Shown here: piece after piece, positions 1 through 5,723 of the stretch | Layout: every line of letters starts with the position of its first letter | Numbering within the stretch: the first letter of the stretch is position 1 | DNA from: UBA3071 sp965369635 | Lineage (GTDB): Bacteria; Chloroflexota; Anaerolineae; UBA3071 | NCBI GenBank assembly: GCA_965369635.1 | Contig: CBDURC010000181.1 | Span: 1 to 6,292 of the forward strand | Length of the DNA stretch: 6,292 nt | Reading direction: 5' to 3' | Translations under genes and position numbers: made by a program | Notes under the pieces: generated by a model | Told to the model about the DNA's origin: nothing | Databases searched by the model: none | The model's input: the letters and a program-made list of their open reading frames with translations, nothing else

Positions 1-900
1 CTGGATGTCGAAGGCCACCAGGCCGCGGGTGTAGTAGTTCAGACCAACGAAGTCGAGGGAATCGACCAGCGGGCTGTGGCGGGAGAGTCCCCATCCGAGC
101 GGAAAGCGCAGGCGGCCATCTTTGGCTGCCAACAGGGTGATGTCGTTGAACAAATGGTCCTGCAGTCCGGCGACCAGCCGATCCAGCGGCGAAGCGGGGT
201 TGGCAGGCTCGAAGCCGCGCACGGATTTGACCAGGCCGACGCGAGCATGGCTTTGCAGGCGGTGGATGGCGCGATATGCCGCGGCGTGGCCCAGCAGCAC
301 ATTGGTCAGCACCCGGAAGGCAGTCACAGGGTTACGCTTTCCTGGCGGAAATCGCCCTCGTAGGTAGCTCAGGAGGGCGTAGATGGCTGGTTCATTGATG
401 GTGCACCACAGGCTGACCAGGTCTCCCAGCGCTTCCACGACCTGCTCCACGTAGCGTTCGAAGTAGCGCACCACCTGCCTATTCTCCCACTCGCCCAGAT
501 CCACAAGCCACAGGGGGTTGGTGAAGTGGTGCAGTGTTACCATAGGCTCCAGGCCCCGCTCGTGCAGACCGCTGAGCATGTGGCGGTAACGGGCCAGCGC
601 CGCGTCGTCGAACAGACCTTCCTGCGGTTCGATGCGGCTCCATTCCAGCGACAGCCGGTGCGAGTTCTGGCCCAGCGCGGCGGCGCGGTCGAAGTCGGCT
701 TCGGCGTTGCGCCACCAGTCGCAGGCCAGGTTCGACTTGTCCCCGTGCCAGATGCGGCCTGGCTGCTGCTCCCAGGCCCACCATTGGTTGTTGGTGTTGT
801 CTCCCTCCACCTGATGCGAACTGGTGGCCGTGCCCCACAGGAAGCCTGCGGGGAAGGCGAGGGCGTCATGGGAAGCTGTAGGCGATGAATGATCAGGCAT
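1..900 (-). CDS. GH1 family beta-glycosidase (beta-glucosidase-like), 3' end outside window
   Basis: A retaining glycoside hydrolase of family 1, expected to release terminal sugars from beta-glucosides or beta-galactosides. The frame is open for 300 codons from the ATG at 900 to the left edge, with no stop. Visible family landmarks are FLWGTATSSHQVEG (residues 20-33, with the glycone-binding Gln30), TLHHFTNPLWL (122-132, conserved His125), CTINEP (166-171, with acid/base Glu170) and LDFVGLNYYTR (282-292, with conserved Asn288 and Tyr290). The nucleophile motif (ENG type) should lie beyond the left edge, since family members are usually about 440-480 residues. There is no signal peptide, so a cytoplasmic enzyme is likely. 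The start is fixed by the family N-terminus lying only about 15 residues in; the next Met is residue 112. No Shine-Dalgarno precedes the ATG, and the predicted transcript starts at it. Exact substrate cannot be read from this fragment. Confidence 0.93.
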   Translation of the reverse strand, partial: MPDHSSPTASHDALAFPAGFLWGTATSSHQVEGDNTNNQWWAWEQQPGRIWHGDKSNLACDWWRNAEADFDRAAALGQNSHRLSLEWSRIEPQEGLFDDAALARYRHMLSGLHERGLEPMVTLHHFTNPLWLVDLGEWENRQVVRYFERYVEQVVEALGDLVSLWCTINEPAIYALLSYLRGRFPPGKRNPVTAFRVLTNVLLGHAAAYRAIHRLQSHARVGLVKSVRGFEPANPASPLDRLVAGLQDHLFNDITLLAAKDGRLRFPLGWGLSRHSPLVDSLDFVGLNYYTRGLVAFDIQ

Positions 901-906
901 GGTCAC

Positions 907-936
907 ATTATCGCACAACCGGGGCACTTTTGTCAA
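907..936 (-). promoter_or_regulatory. sigma70-type promoter of the GH1 gene (possibly leaderless)
   Basis: On the minus strand a consensus -35 TTGACA (936-931) is followed by an 18-bp spacer and a -10 GATAAT (912-907). If the last T of the -10 box is position -7, then +1 is base 900, the A of the GH1 start codon. The match is seen in the sequence; promoter activity is inferred. Confidence 0.68.
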
Positions 937-940
937 CCCC

Positions 941-973
941 AGGTGCAACGCGCCTCTCAGGTGTGTTGCACCT
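941..973. promoter_or_regulatory. 9-bp inverted repeat, candidate operator between divergent promoters
   Basis: AGGTGCAAC (941-949) and GTTGCACCT (965-973) are perfect inverted copies separated by 15 bp. The repeat centre is at about -57 from the predicted GH1 start and -62 from the predicted plsC start. The left arm ends 4 bp from the GH1 -35 box. The position suits a dimeric activator or a shared regulator. No regulator gene is present beside it to name a family. It could also be a transcribed hairpin, but predicted transcription on both sides runs away from it. Confidence 0.45.
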
Positions 974-983
974 TACCGCTCCC

Positions 984-1012
984 TTGCCATGTTGACCGCT
1001 TTGCGGTATAAT
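984..1012 (+). promoter_or_regulatory. sigma70-type promoter of plsC (near-leaderless)
   Basis: A -35 TTGCCA (984-989, one mismatch to consensus), a 17-bp spacer and a perfect -10 TATAAT (1007-1012). The expected start is about base 1019, two bases before the ATG at 1021. The TTGACC at 992-997 is only 9 bp from the -10 box, so it is not the matching -35. Confidence 0.72.
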
Positions 1013-1020
1013 CATTGCAG

Positions 1021-1704
1021 ATGTCTGAGGGAGCACTCATATCCGAACCAGAGTTTCCGTTCGTCTATCGTCTTCTGCGCAGGATCGTCCTTGGCCTGTT
1101 GAGGCTGCTCTGCCGCTTGAAGGTCGAGGGAGTTGAGCGCGTGCCTGCAGAGGGGCCACTCCTTCTGGTCTCTAACCATCTGCACTGGCTGGACACGCCC
1201 GTGCTGGGCGTCACGGTGCCCCGTCGGGCCACGGTGTTCGCCGCCCGCAAGTGGGAGCGACGTCCGATAGCGGGGTGGGTGTTGCGCACGCTGGGAAACG
1301 CTATCTTTGTCTACCGTGGTGAGGTGGATCGGCAGGCGCTGCGCAAGGCGCTGGCGGTGTTGAAAGATGGCGGCGTCCTGGCCATGGCACCCGAAGGCAC
1401 TCGCAGTGACACCGGCGCGTTGCAGCAGGCCAAGGAAGGCACAGCGTACATAGCCGCCCGTACCAGCGTGCCGCTGGTACCCGTGGTGGCCTACGTTCAG
1501 GAGAAGACGTTCAGCAGCCTGCTCCGCCGCCGCGCTGAAGTGCATGTCATCTACGGCCCGCCCTTTGCCCTTCCGAGCACGCCCGGACGGGTCAGCAAGA
1601 AGCAGTTGCAGGAGTTCACAGAGCAGATCATGCTCGTCCTGGCAGCCATGCTGCCGCCCGCCTATCGCGGCGTGTACAGCGTTGGTAAATTGGTGGACCG
1701 GTAG
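1021..1704 (+). CDS. plsC: 1-acyl-sn-glycerol-3-phosphate acyltransferase (PlsC/LPLAT family)
   Basis: Expected to transfer an acyl chain to the sn-2 position of lysophosphatidic acid, giving phosphatidic acid for membrane lipid synthesis. The 227-residue product has the family motifs in order: NHLHWLD (52-58, catalytic HX4D with His53 and Asp58), GNAIFVYRGE (92-101), APEGTRS (123-129, phosphate-binding EGTRS) and VPLVPVVAY (150-158). A hydrophobic N-terminal stretch (about 22-31) could dip into the membrane. The length is normal for a bacterial PlsC. ATG 1021 was chosen because a TTG six bases upstream would lie at or before the predicted transcription start. There is no Shine-Dalgarno before 1021. 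The last seven or so residues (VGKLVDR) and the TAG stop are encoded by an 8-bp repeat array, so the original C-terminus may have been altered. The precise acyl acceptor is an inference, since related LPLAT enzymes use other lysolipids. Confidence 0.9.
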   Translation: MSEGALISEPEFPFVYRLLRRIVLGLLRLLCRLKVEGVERVPAEGPLLLVSNHLHWLDTPVLGVTVPRRATVFAARKWERRPIAGWVLRTLGNAIFVYRGEVDRQALRKALAVLKDGGVLAMAPEGTRSDTGALQQAKEGTAYIAARTSVPLVPVVAYVQEKTFSSLLRRRAEVHVIYGPPFALPSTPGRVSKKQLQEFTEQIMLVLAAMLPPAYRGVYSVGKLVDR

Positions 1705-1790
1705 ATTGGGAACAGGCCAGCCTACCAGTCACCGGTCTACCAGTGTACCAGTTTGCCAATTGACCAACCTACCAGTGTACCAGTCGCCAT
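1682..1790. repeat. degenerate 8-bp tandem repeat array in two opposed halves
   Basis: The left half (1682-1713) reads as TTGGTAAA, TTGGTGGA, CCGGTAGA, TTGGGAAC. The right half (1722-1784) is the opposite orientation: CTACCAGT, a 7-bp CACCGGT, CTACCAGT, GTACCAGT, TTGCCAAT, TGACCAAC, CTACCAGT, GTACCAGT. TACCAGT occurs five times. CTACCAGTGTACCAGT is repeated exactly at 1737-1752 and 1769-1784. Bases 1691-1702 can pair with 1731-1742 (12 bp, one G·T). The array contains the plsC stop codon and reaches the kinase ATG. There is no T-run after the stem, so it is not a classical terminator. It may belong to a dispersed extragenic repeat family; that is an inference. Confidence 0.75.
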
Positions 1791-3372
1791 GGACCTATTC
1801 GACCTCATGAGCTTCCCTCCCTTCGTCAGCCACCGGCTGCGGCAACGGGAATACCTGCTGCAGATCAGCCGGGCCATGACGGCGCGCCTCGACCTCTCCT
1901 CGCTGCTTAAGCTGATACTCACCAGCGCGGCCGAGATGGTGGGCGGTGAAGTGGGGCTGATTGCCTTGAGCGACGAGGATGGTCGCTTGCGCGCCAGGGC
2001 AGTGTATGGTCTGCCAGTGGAACGCGTGGATGAGCTCGCTCCGCTGCTAGCTGAGTTGCCTCGACTGGCGGAGCGCCACGCACAACGCGGCGGCTGGCAG
2101 TTGCCGGATATCCCCCTGCGAGTGCTGGAAGCAGCCGTCGGCCGCCACCTGCGCCAGGTGGTCAATCTACCATTGACCATCGAGGATGAGTTGCTGGGGG
2201 CCATCTACATCTTCCGCAGCGGAGGTGCGGAGTTCTCGGCCAACGACCGGGCGGTGCTGCGCAGTTTCGCCGACCAGGCGGCCATCGCCGTGCGCAACGC
2301 CCGCCTCTACCAGCAGGTGACGGCAGAGAGGCGGCGGCTAGGTGCGATCATTCAGAACTCGGCCGATGGGGTGATGGTCCTCGACCCCCAGCGGCGGGTG
2401 CAGGTCATCAATCGTGCCCTGTGTGGCATGATTGGCTGCCCCGCCGAAGAGGTGGTGGGCCGGCCCTGCCACGAGGTATTAGCATTGCAGAATGCCCTGG
2501 GCTTCGACATCTGCTCGGGCGAGGAGCCACCGGAACTGCCGCAGGAGAACACCCTCTACGTGGAGGGGGACTTGCTCCGACCCGACGGCTCGCGCTTCAC
2601 CGTGGGCGTCACCTACTCTCCGCTCCACGACGAGGAAGGGCAATTGCTGAACATCATCGCCAACGTCGTGGATATCACCCGCTTCCGCGAGGCCGAGGAG
2701 ATGAAGTCTACCTTCATCTCCGTGATCTCTCACGAGCTGAAGACCCCCGTGGCGCTGATCAAGGGCTATGCGGGCACGCTGCGGCGGGAGGATGCCTGCT
2801 GGGACGCCGAGACGATGAACGAAGGCCTGACTGTCATCGAAGAGGAGAGTGACCGTCTGGCGCGGCTGATTGACAACCTACTGGATGCCTCCCGCATCCA
2901 GGCGGGCGTGCTGAAGCTAGAGCTGGGAGACGTGCGCTTGTCACAGCTCGCGGCCAAAGTCGTGGAGGGGTTCCGGCTGCAGACGGAGGATCATCGGTTC
3001 GAACTGGACTTTCCAGCGGATCTGCCGCTGGTGCTGGCAGACGAGGAACGACTGCGGCAAGTGCTGAGCAACCTGGTAGACAACGCCATCAAGTATTCCC
3101 CTGGCGGCGGCGCCATCCGCGTGGGCGGCTGGTCGGAGTCTGCTCGGGTCGTCGTCTATGTGGCTGATGAGGGGATCGGCATCCCCGCAGAAGGGCAGGA
3201 GAAGCTGTTCCAGCGTTTCTACCGTGTCGATTCGAGCATGCGCCGTCGCACACAGGGGGCAGGCTTGGGGCTCTTCCTGTCCAGGGCCATCGTGGAGGCC
3301 CACGGCGGTCACATCTGGTTACGCAGCGAGCCAGAGAAGGGAACCACGGTTTTCTTCTCATTGCCAAAGTGA
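1789..3372 (+). CDS. soluble GAF-PAS sensor histidine kinase
   Basis: Sensor kinase of a two-component system: it autophosphorylates on His and passes the phosphate to the regulator encoded just downstream. The 527-residue product has a GAF domain (about 30-175), a PAS domain (about 183-300), a HisKA dimerisation domain (about 303-370) with phosphoacceptor His315 in SHELKTP, and a HATPase_c domain (about 415-526). The ATP-site boxes are complete: NLVDNAIKYSP (N box, Asn428 and Asn432), DEGIGI (G1, 460-465), FQRFYR (F box) and GAGLGL (G2, 490-495). No membrane segment or signal peptide is seen, so the kinase is probably cytosolic and senses an internal signal. The PAS domain carries Cys212, Cys217, Cys227 and Cys242. 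The start is uncertain: none of ATG 1789, ATG 1807 or TTG 1753 has a Shine-Dalgarno, and 1753 lies inside the repeat array. It may share the plsC transcript. The ligand is unknown. Confidence 0.9.
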   Translation: MDLFDLMSFPPFVSHRLRQREYLLQISRAMTARLDLSSLLKLILTSAAEMVGGEVGLIALSDEDGRLRARAVYGLPVERVDELAPLLAELPRLAERHAQRGGWQLPDIPLRVLEAAVGRHLRQVVNLPLTIEDELLGAIYIFRSGGAEFSANDRAVLRSFADQAAIAVRNARLYQQVTAERRRLGAIIQNSADGVMVLDPQRRVQVINRALCGMIGCPAEEVVGRPCHEVLALQNALGFDICSGEEPPELPQENTLYVEGDLLRPDGSRFTVGVTYSPLHDEEGQLLNIIANVVDITRFREAEEMKSTFISVISHELKTPVALIKGYAGTLRREDACWDAETMNEGLTVIEEESDRLARLIDNLLDASRIQAGVLKLELGDVRLSQLAAKVVEGFRLQTEDHRFELDFPADLPLVLADEERLRQVLSNLVDNAIKYSPGGGAIRVGGWSESARVVVYVADEGIGIPAEGQEKLFQRFYRVDSSMRRRTQGAGLGLFLSRAIVEAHGGHIWLRSEPEKGTTVFFSLPK

Positions 3373-3389
3373 TGATGACCGAGGTGATG

Positions 3390-4106
3390 ATGGCGCAGAA
3401 GAAGTTGATCCTCATTGTGGACGACGAGTCGCGCATGCGCCGCTTCGTGCGCCTGAATCTGGAACTGGAAGACTACCGCGTCAGCGAGGCGTCTGACGGC
3501 GTCCAGGCGCTGGACAAGGTGCGGGAGGAACTGCCGGCGCTGGTGGTGCTGGATGTGGCCATGCCGGGGATGGATGGCTTCGAGACCCTGGAAGTCATCA
3601 GGCAGATCTCCGAGGTACCTGTGATCATGCTCTCGGTCAAAGGGGAGGAAGAGGATCGCGTCCGTGGCCTCGATCTGGGCGCTGACGACTACGTCACCAA
3701 GCCCTTTAGCCCGCGCGAGCTGGCCAGCCGCATCCGCGCTGTGCTGCGACGCGTGGCGTCATCAATGGTGGAGACAGCGGAGCCACTGGTCATAGACGAG
3801 GATCTGTCCATTGACTTTCCAAGGCACGAGGTCATCGTGAGAGGCGAGAGGATCAGACTTCGCCCCACAGAATACCGCTTGCTCTACCACCTGGTGCAAA
3901 ACGCCAGCTGGATCGTGCCCCACAGGACGCTGGTGCGCAAGGTGTGGGGGCCGGAGTACGAAGACGAGAAACGGTTGCTGCGGCTCTACATCACCTACCT
4001 GCGCAAGAAGATCGAGACCGACCCCTCGAACCCACGCTACATCTTCACCGAGCGAGGGATCGGCTATCGGTTCGTGGACTTCAAACGGCTACGAGGGAGC
4101 CTCTAG
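3390..4106 (+). CDS. OmpR/PhoB-family response regulator
   Basis: DNA-binding partner of the upstream kinase. The receiver domain (about 5-120) has the acidic pair Asp11-Asp12, phosphoacceptor Asp55 in LDVAMPGMDG, Ser82 at the conserved Ser/Thr position, and Lys104 in DDYVTKPF. The winged-helix effector (about 133-230) includes LRPTEYRLLYHLV and the recognition-helix region before LRKKIETDPSNPRYIFTERG, ending in GYRF. All catalytic residues are present and the 238-residue length is normal. I prefer ATG 3390 because GAGGTGAT (3381-3388) matches the anti-Shine-Dalgarno strongly and the product then starts MAQKKLILIVDDE. In-frame alternatives are GTG 3369, ATG 3372 (one-base overlap with the kinase stop), ATG 3375 and ATG 3387. 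The spacing implies co-transcription and coupled translation with the kinase. Target genes are unknown; the exported-protein gene downstream is a natural candidate. Confidence 0.93.
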   Translation: MAQKKLILIVDDESRMRRFVRLNLELEDYRVSEASDGVQALDKVREELPALVVLDVAMPGMDGFETLEVIRQISEVPVIMLSVKGEEEDRVRGLDLGADDYVTKPFSPRELASRIRAVLRRVASSMVETAEPLVIDEDLSIDFPRHEVIVRGERIRLRPTEYRLLYHLVQNASWIVPHRTLVRKVWGPEYEDEKRLLRLYITYLRKKIETDPSNPRYIFTERGIGYRFVDFKRLRGSL

Positions 4107-4125
4107 CGTCCATATGCTTGCTGCC

Positions 4126-4167
4126 CCAGGGGAGAGCATGCGGCATCGCTCCGTATGCCTGCCCTGG
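4126..4167 (+). other. imperfect hairpin downstream of the response regulator
   Basis: An inner stem GCATGCGG (4136-4143) pairs with CCGTATGC (4151-4158, one G·U) around a 7-nt loop. An outer stem CCAGGG (4126-4131) pairs with CCCTGG (4162-4167), across an internal loop. A smaller CCC-GTTC-GGG hairpin follows at 4168-4177. No T-tract follows, so intrinsic termination is doubtful. It may be a leader structure, a processing site or a pause site. Confidence 0.42.
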
Positions 4168-4224
4168 CCCGTTCGGGTTGGATAGCAGTGCCATAGATGG
4201 CTTCCGTTCGTTCATCATGCAGAG

Positions 4225-4245
4225 CCCTCATTTGAGGGAGGAGGT
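4225..4245 (+). promoter_or_regulatory. strong Shine-Dalgarno with overlapping small hairpin
   Basis: GAGGGAGGAGGT (4234-4245) lies 5 bases before the ATG at 4251 and fixes the start of the exported-protein gene. CCCTC (4225-4229) can pair with GAGGG (4234-4238) around a 4-nt loop, covering the 5' part of this site but leaving AGGAGGT free. This is a possible mild translational control. The 144-base gap after the regulator shows no convincing promoter. Confidence 0.6.
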
Positions 4246-4250
4246 AGGTC

Positions 4251-5624
4251 ATGCGAAAGGCAACAACTCTCGGCGTTTTCTTTGTCATGCTTGTAAGCCT
4301 GCTGATGAGTGGAGAAGGAGGGTATGCCGCCAACACAGGCGTCACTCTGCACGCAGGTCTGGAAGAGAGGGCTACACTACCGACACCACGCACAGCCGAG
4401 GCGCTGCATACCACCATCGCTCCCACCCTCGATGGCGACCTCGGCGAGTGGTCTGCTATCCCGGAGACCATTCTCTCTCAGGGAACAGCCCGCTGGGTGA
4501 ACCCTGTCGGGACAGTTCCTACTTGGCAAGACGCCAGTCTAGTCTTGCAGGCAATGTGGGACAGCGACCATCTCTACTTCGGCCTGCACGCCAACGATGA
4601 CGTGCTGATACGCGATAGCGGTGCCGACTACTGGCGGGATGACATGATCGTCATTTGGGTAGACGGCGATGGGGATGGCGAGCAGCGTGGGCTGTATGAC
4701 CATCAATACGCGCTCATGACCGATGGTCTCGTGAAAGACTGGAACCAGTCAACTGACCTGCAGGTGAAAATGCAGACAGTGACTGGGGGTTGGGATGTTG
4801 AGGTGGCTGTACCAGCCTCACACTTCCCTGCGGGCACTCTGGTCGAGGGCAATCAGATTCGCTTCACCTTCGCCTACTCCGATGATGATGATGGCGGAAC
4901 ATGGGACAGTTGGATGGAGTGGGAAGGGTATGGTGATAACAACTCTACCGCTGTCGACTACGGCTATCTGCTGCTGGGAGGGCCAGCTCCGACGCCCACG
5001 CCTACGGTCACACCCACGGCGACGGACACTCCCACGCCGACTGCCACGCCCAGCCCCACACCAACCGATACTCCCACGCCGACACACACGCCAACGGCCA
5101 CGCCCAGCCCCACACCAACCGACACTGCCACGCCTACGCACACACCAACAGCAACGCCTACGTCTACGCCGGCTGGTGAGCCTGACCTATCGGCCTCCAC
5201 CAAGAGCGCTGCACCCGAAACGGTGGACTACTTCCAGGAGGTCACGTTCACGATCATCCTGCGCAATAATGGCACCGGCGAAGCACACGTCAGCCTGAGC
5301 GACGTGCCTCCGCTGCCCTACAAAGCGGGCAGTGCCCTGGGCGGCATCTGGTGGGACGACACCGCTGGCGCCATCAAGTGGCAAGGCACGCTGGCAGTCG
5401 GGGAGTCTCGCATCTTCATGTTCCAGGTGCACGGACCTCTGCCCCCCATCCCACATGACACCATCTACACCAACAAGGTGACCATAGACGACGGCGTTCA
5501 TCCGCCCTTCGTGCGCAGTGCCAGCGTCCTGGCCAACCCCCAGCCCACGCCGACGGCCACGCCGACAGCGACAGCCACCCCAGTGCTTCTCCGTTACTGG
5601 CTGCCACTGATGGTGAAGAGATAG
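4251..5624 (+). CDS. exported protein: CBM9-like domain, Pro/Thr linkers, DUF11-like domain
   Basis: A 457-residue secreted protein with no catalytic domain recognised. A signal peptide (MRKATTLGV, then a hydrophobic core 8-19) probably ends after Ala26 (GYA/AN). Residues about 55-243 resemble the CBM9/DOMON-like carbohydrate- or ligand-binding fold: PTLDGDLGEWSAIP, then LYFGLHANDDVLI, then VIWVDGDGDGE, whose acidic loop could bind calcium. A Pro/Thr-rich linker (246-308) leads to a DUF11/CARDB-like beta-sandwich (about 311-428, with FTIILRNNGTGEAHVSLSD). A second short linker (430-444) and LLRYWLPLMVKR end the protein. This closing motif is common on secreted Chloroflexota proteins and may mark surface retention or secretion; that role is inferred. 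The GGAGG-type ribosome site at 4239-4245 sets the start. Position after the two-component genes suggests possible regulation by them. Sugar binding is plausible but unproven. Confidence 0.85.
   Translation: MRKATTLGVFFVMLVSLLMSGEGGYAANTGVTLHAGLEERATLPTPRTAEALHTTIAPTLDGDLGEWSAIPETILSQGTARWVNPVGTVPTWQDASLVLQAMWDSDHLYFGLHANDDVLIRDSGADYWRDDMIVIWVDGDGDGEQRGLYDHQYALMTDGLVKDWNQSTDLQVKMQTVTGGWDVEVAVPASHFPAGTLVEGNQIRFTFAYSDDDDGGTWDSWMEWEGYGDNNSTAVDYGYLLLGGPAPTPTPTVTPTATDTPTPTATPSPTPTDTPTPTHTPTATPSPTPTDTATPTHTPTATPTSTPAGEPDLSASTKSAAPETVDYFQEVTFTIILRNNGTGEAHVSLSDVPPLPYKAGSALGGIWWDDTAGAIKWQGTLAVGESRIFMFQVHGPLPPIPHDTIYTNKVTIDDGVHPPFVRSASVLANPQPTPTATPTATATPVLLRYWLPLMVKR
4986..5174 (+). repeat. Pro/Thr linker-coding tandem repeat, 54-bp period
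   Basis: The linker DNA contains a 26-bp perfect repeat at 5043-5068 and 5097-5122, a 54-bp period equal to 18 codons. Flanking DNA follows the same period less exactly. The protein motif is DTPTPTHTPTATPSPTPT-like. This looks like in-frame repeat expansion of a flexible, possibly glycosylated spacer. Confidence 0.8.
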
Positions 5625-5646
5625 CCCCCCCACACGGCTGCAATGA

Positions 5647-5687
5647 CAAGGCCCTGCAAGGGGCAGCTTGCAGGGCTTTGTCTCTTT
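5647..5687 (+). terminator. rho-independent terminator of the exported-protein gene
   Basis: CAAGGCCCTGCAAG (5647-5660) pairs with CTTGCAGGGCTTTG (5667-5680): 14 pairs including one G·U, and a 6-nt loop. TCTCTTT follows. It starts 22 bases after the stop codon. It lies between convergent genes and on the minus strand has a weaker T-containing tail, so it might act in both directions. Confidence 0.75.
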
Positions 5688-5723
5688 GGACTGAGCCATC
5701 GTCGGAGACGATACACTTCTTTC

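Noticed and set aside
479..869. Minus-strand open frames of 110-119 codons in the left region
   Set aside because: They overlap the GH1 frame, which is open across the whole region and carries the family motifs.
992..1012. TTGACC as the -35 box of plsC
   Set aside because: It is only 9 bp from TATAAT; TTGCCA at 984-989 has the correct 17-bp spacing.
1015..1017. TTG start for plsC
   Set aside because: It lies three bases after the -10 box, upstream of the predicted transcription start, so it would not be in the mRNA.
1012..1545. Long minus-strand open frame of 177 codons opposite plsC
   Set aside because: It is a shadow of a gene with all PlsC motifs; the translation has no recognisable domain and its start lies inside plsC.
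1722..1784. CRISPR array
   Set aside because: The units are 8 bp, degenerate and contiguous without spacers, and no cas gene is present.
4178..4197. Promoter for the exported-protein gene around TTGGAT/CATAGA
   Set aside because: The boxes are poor matches and the spacing is too short.
4818..5203. Minus-strand Val/Gly- and Arg/Gly-rich open frames
   Set aside because: They are the reverse complement of the Pro/Thr linker repeat and have no independent support.
5586..5624. LPXTG sortase signal at the end of the exported protein
   Set aside because: The sequence is WLPLMVKR at the very C-terminus, without LPXTG and without a following membrane helix.
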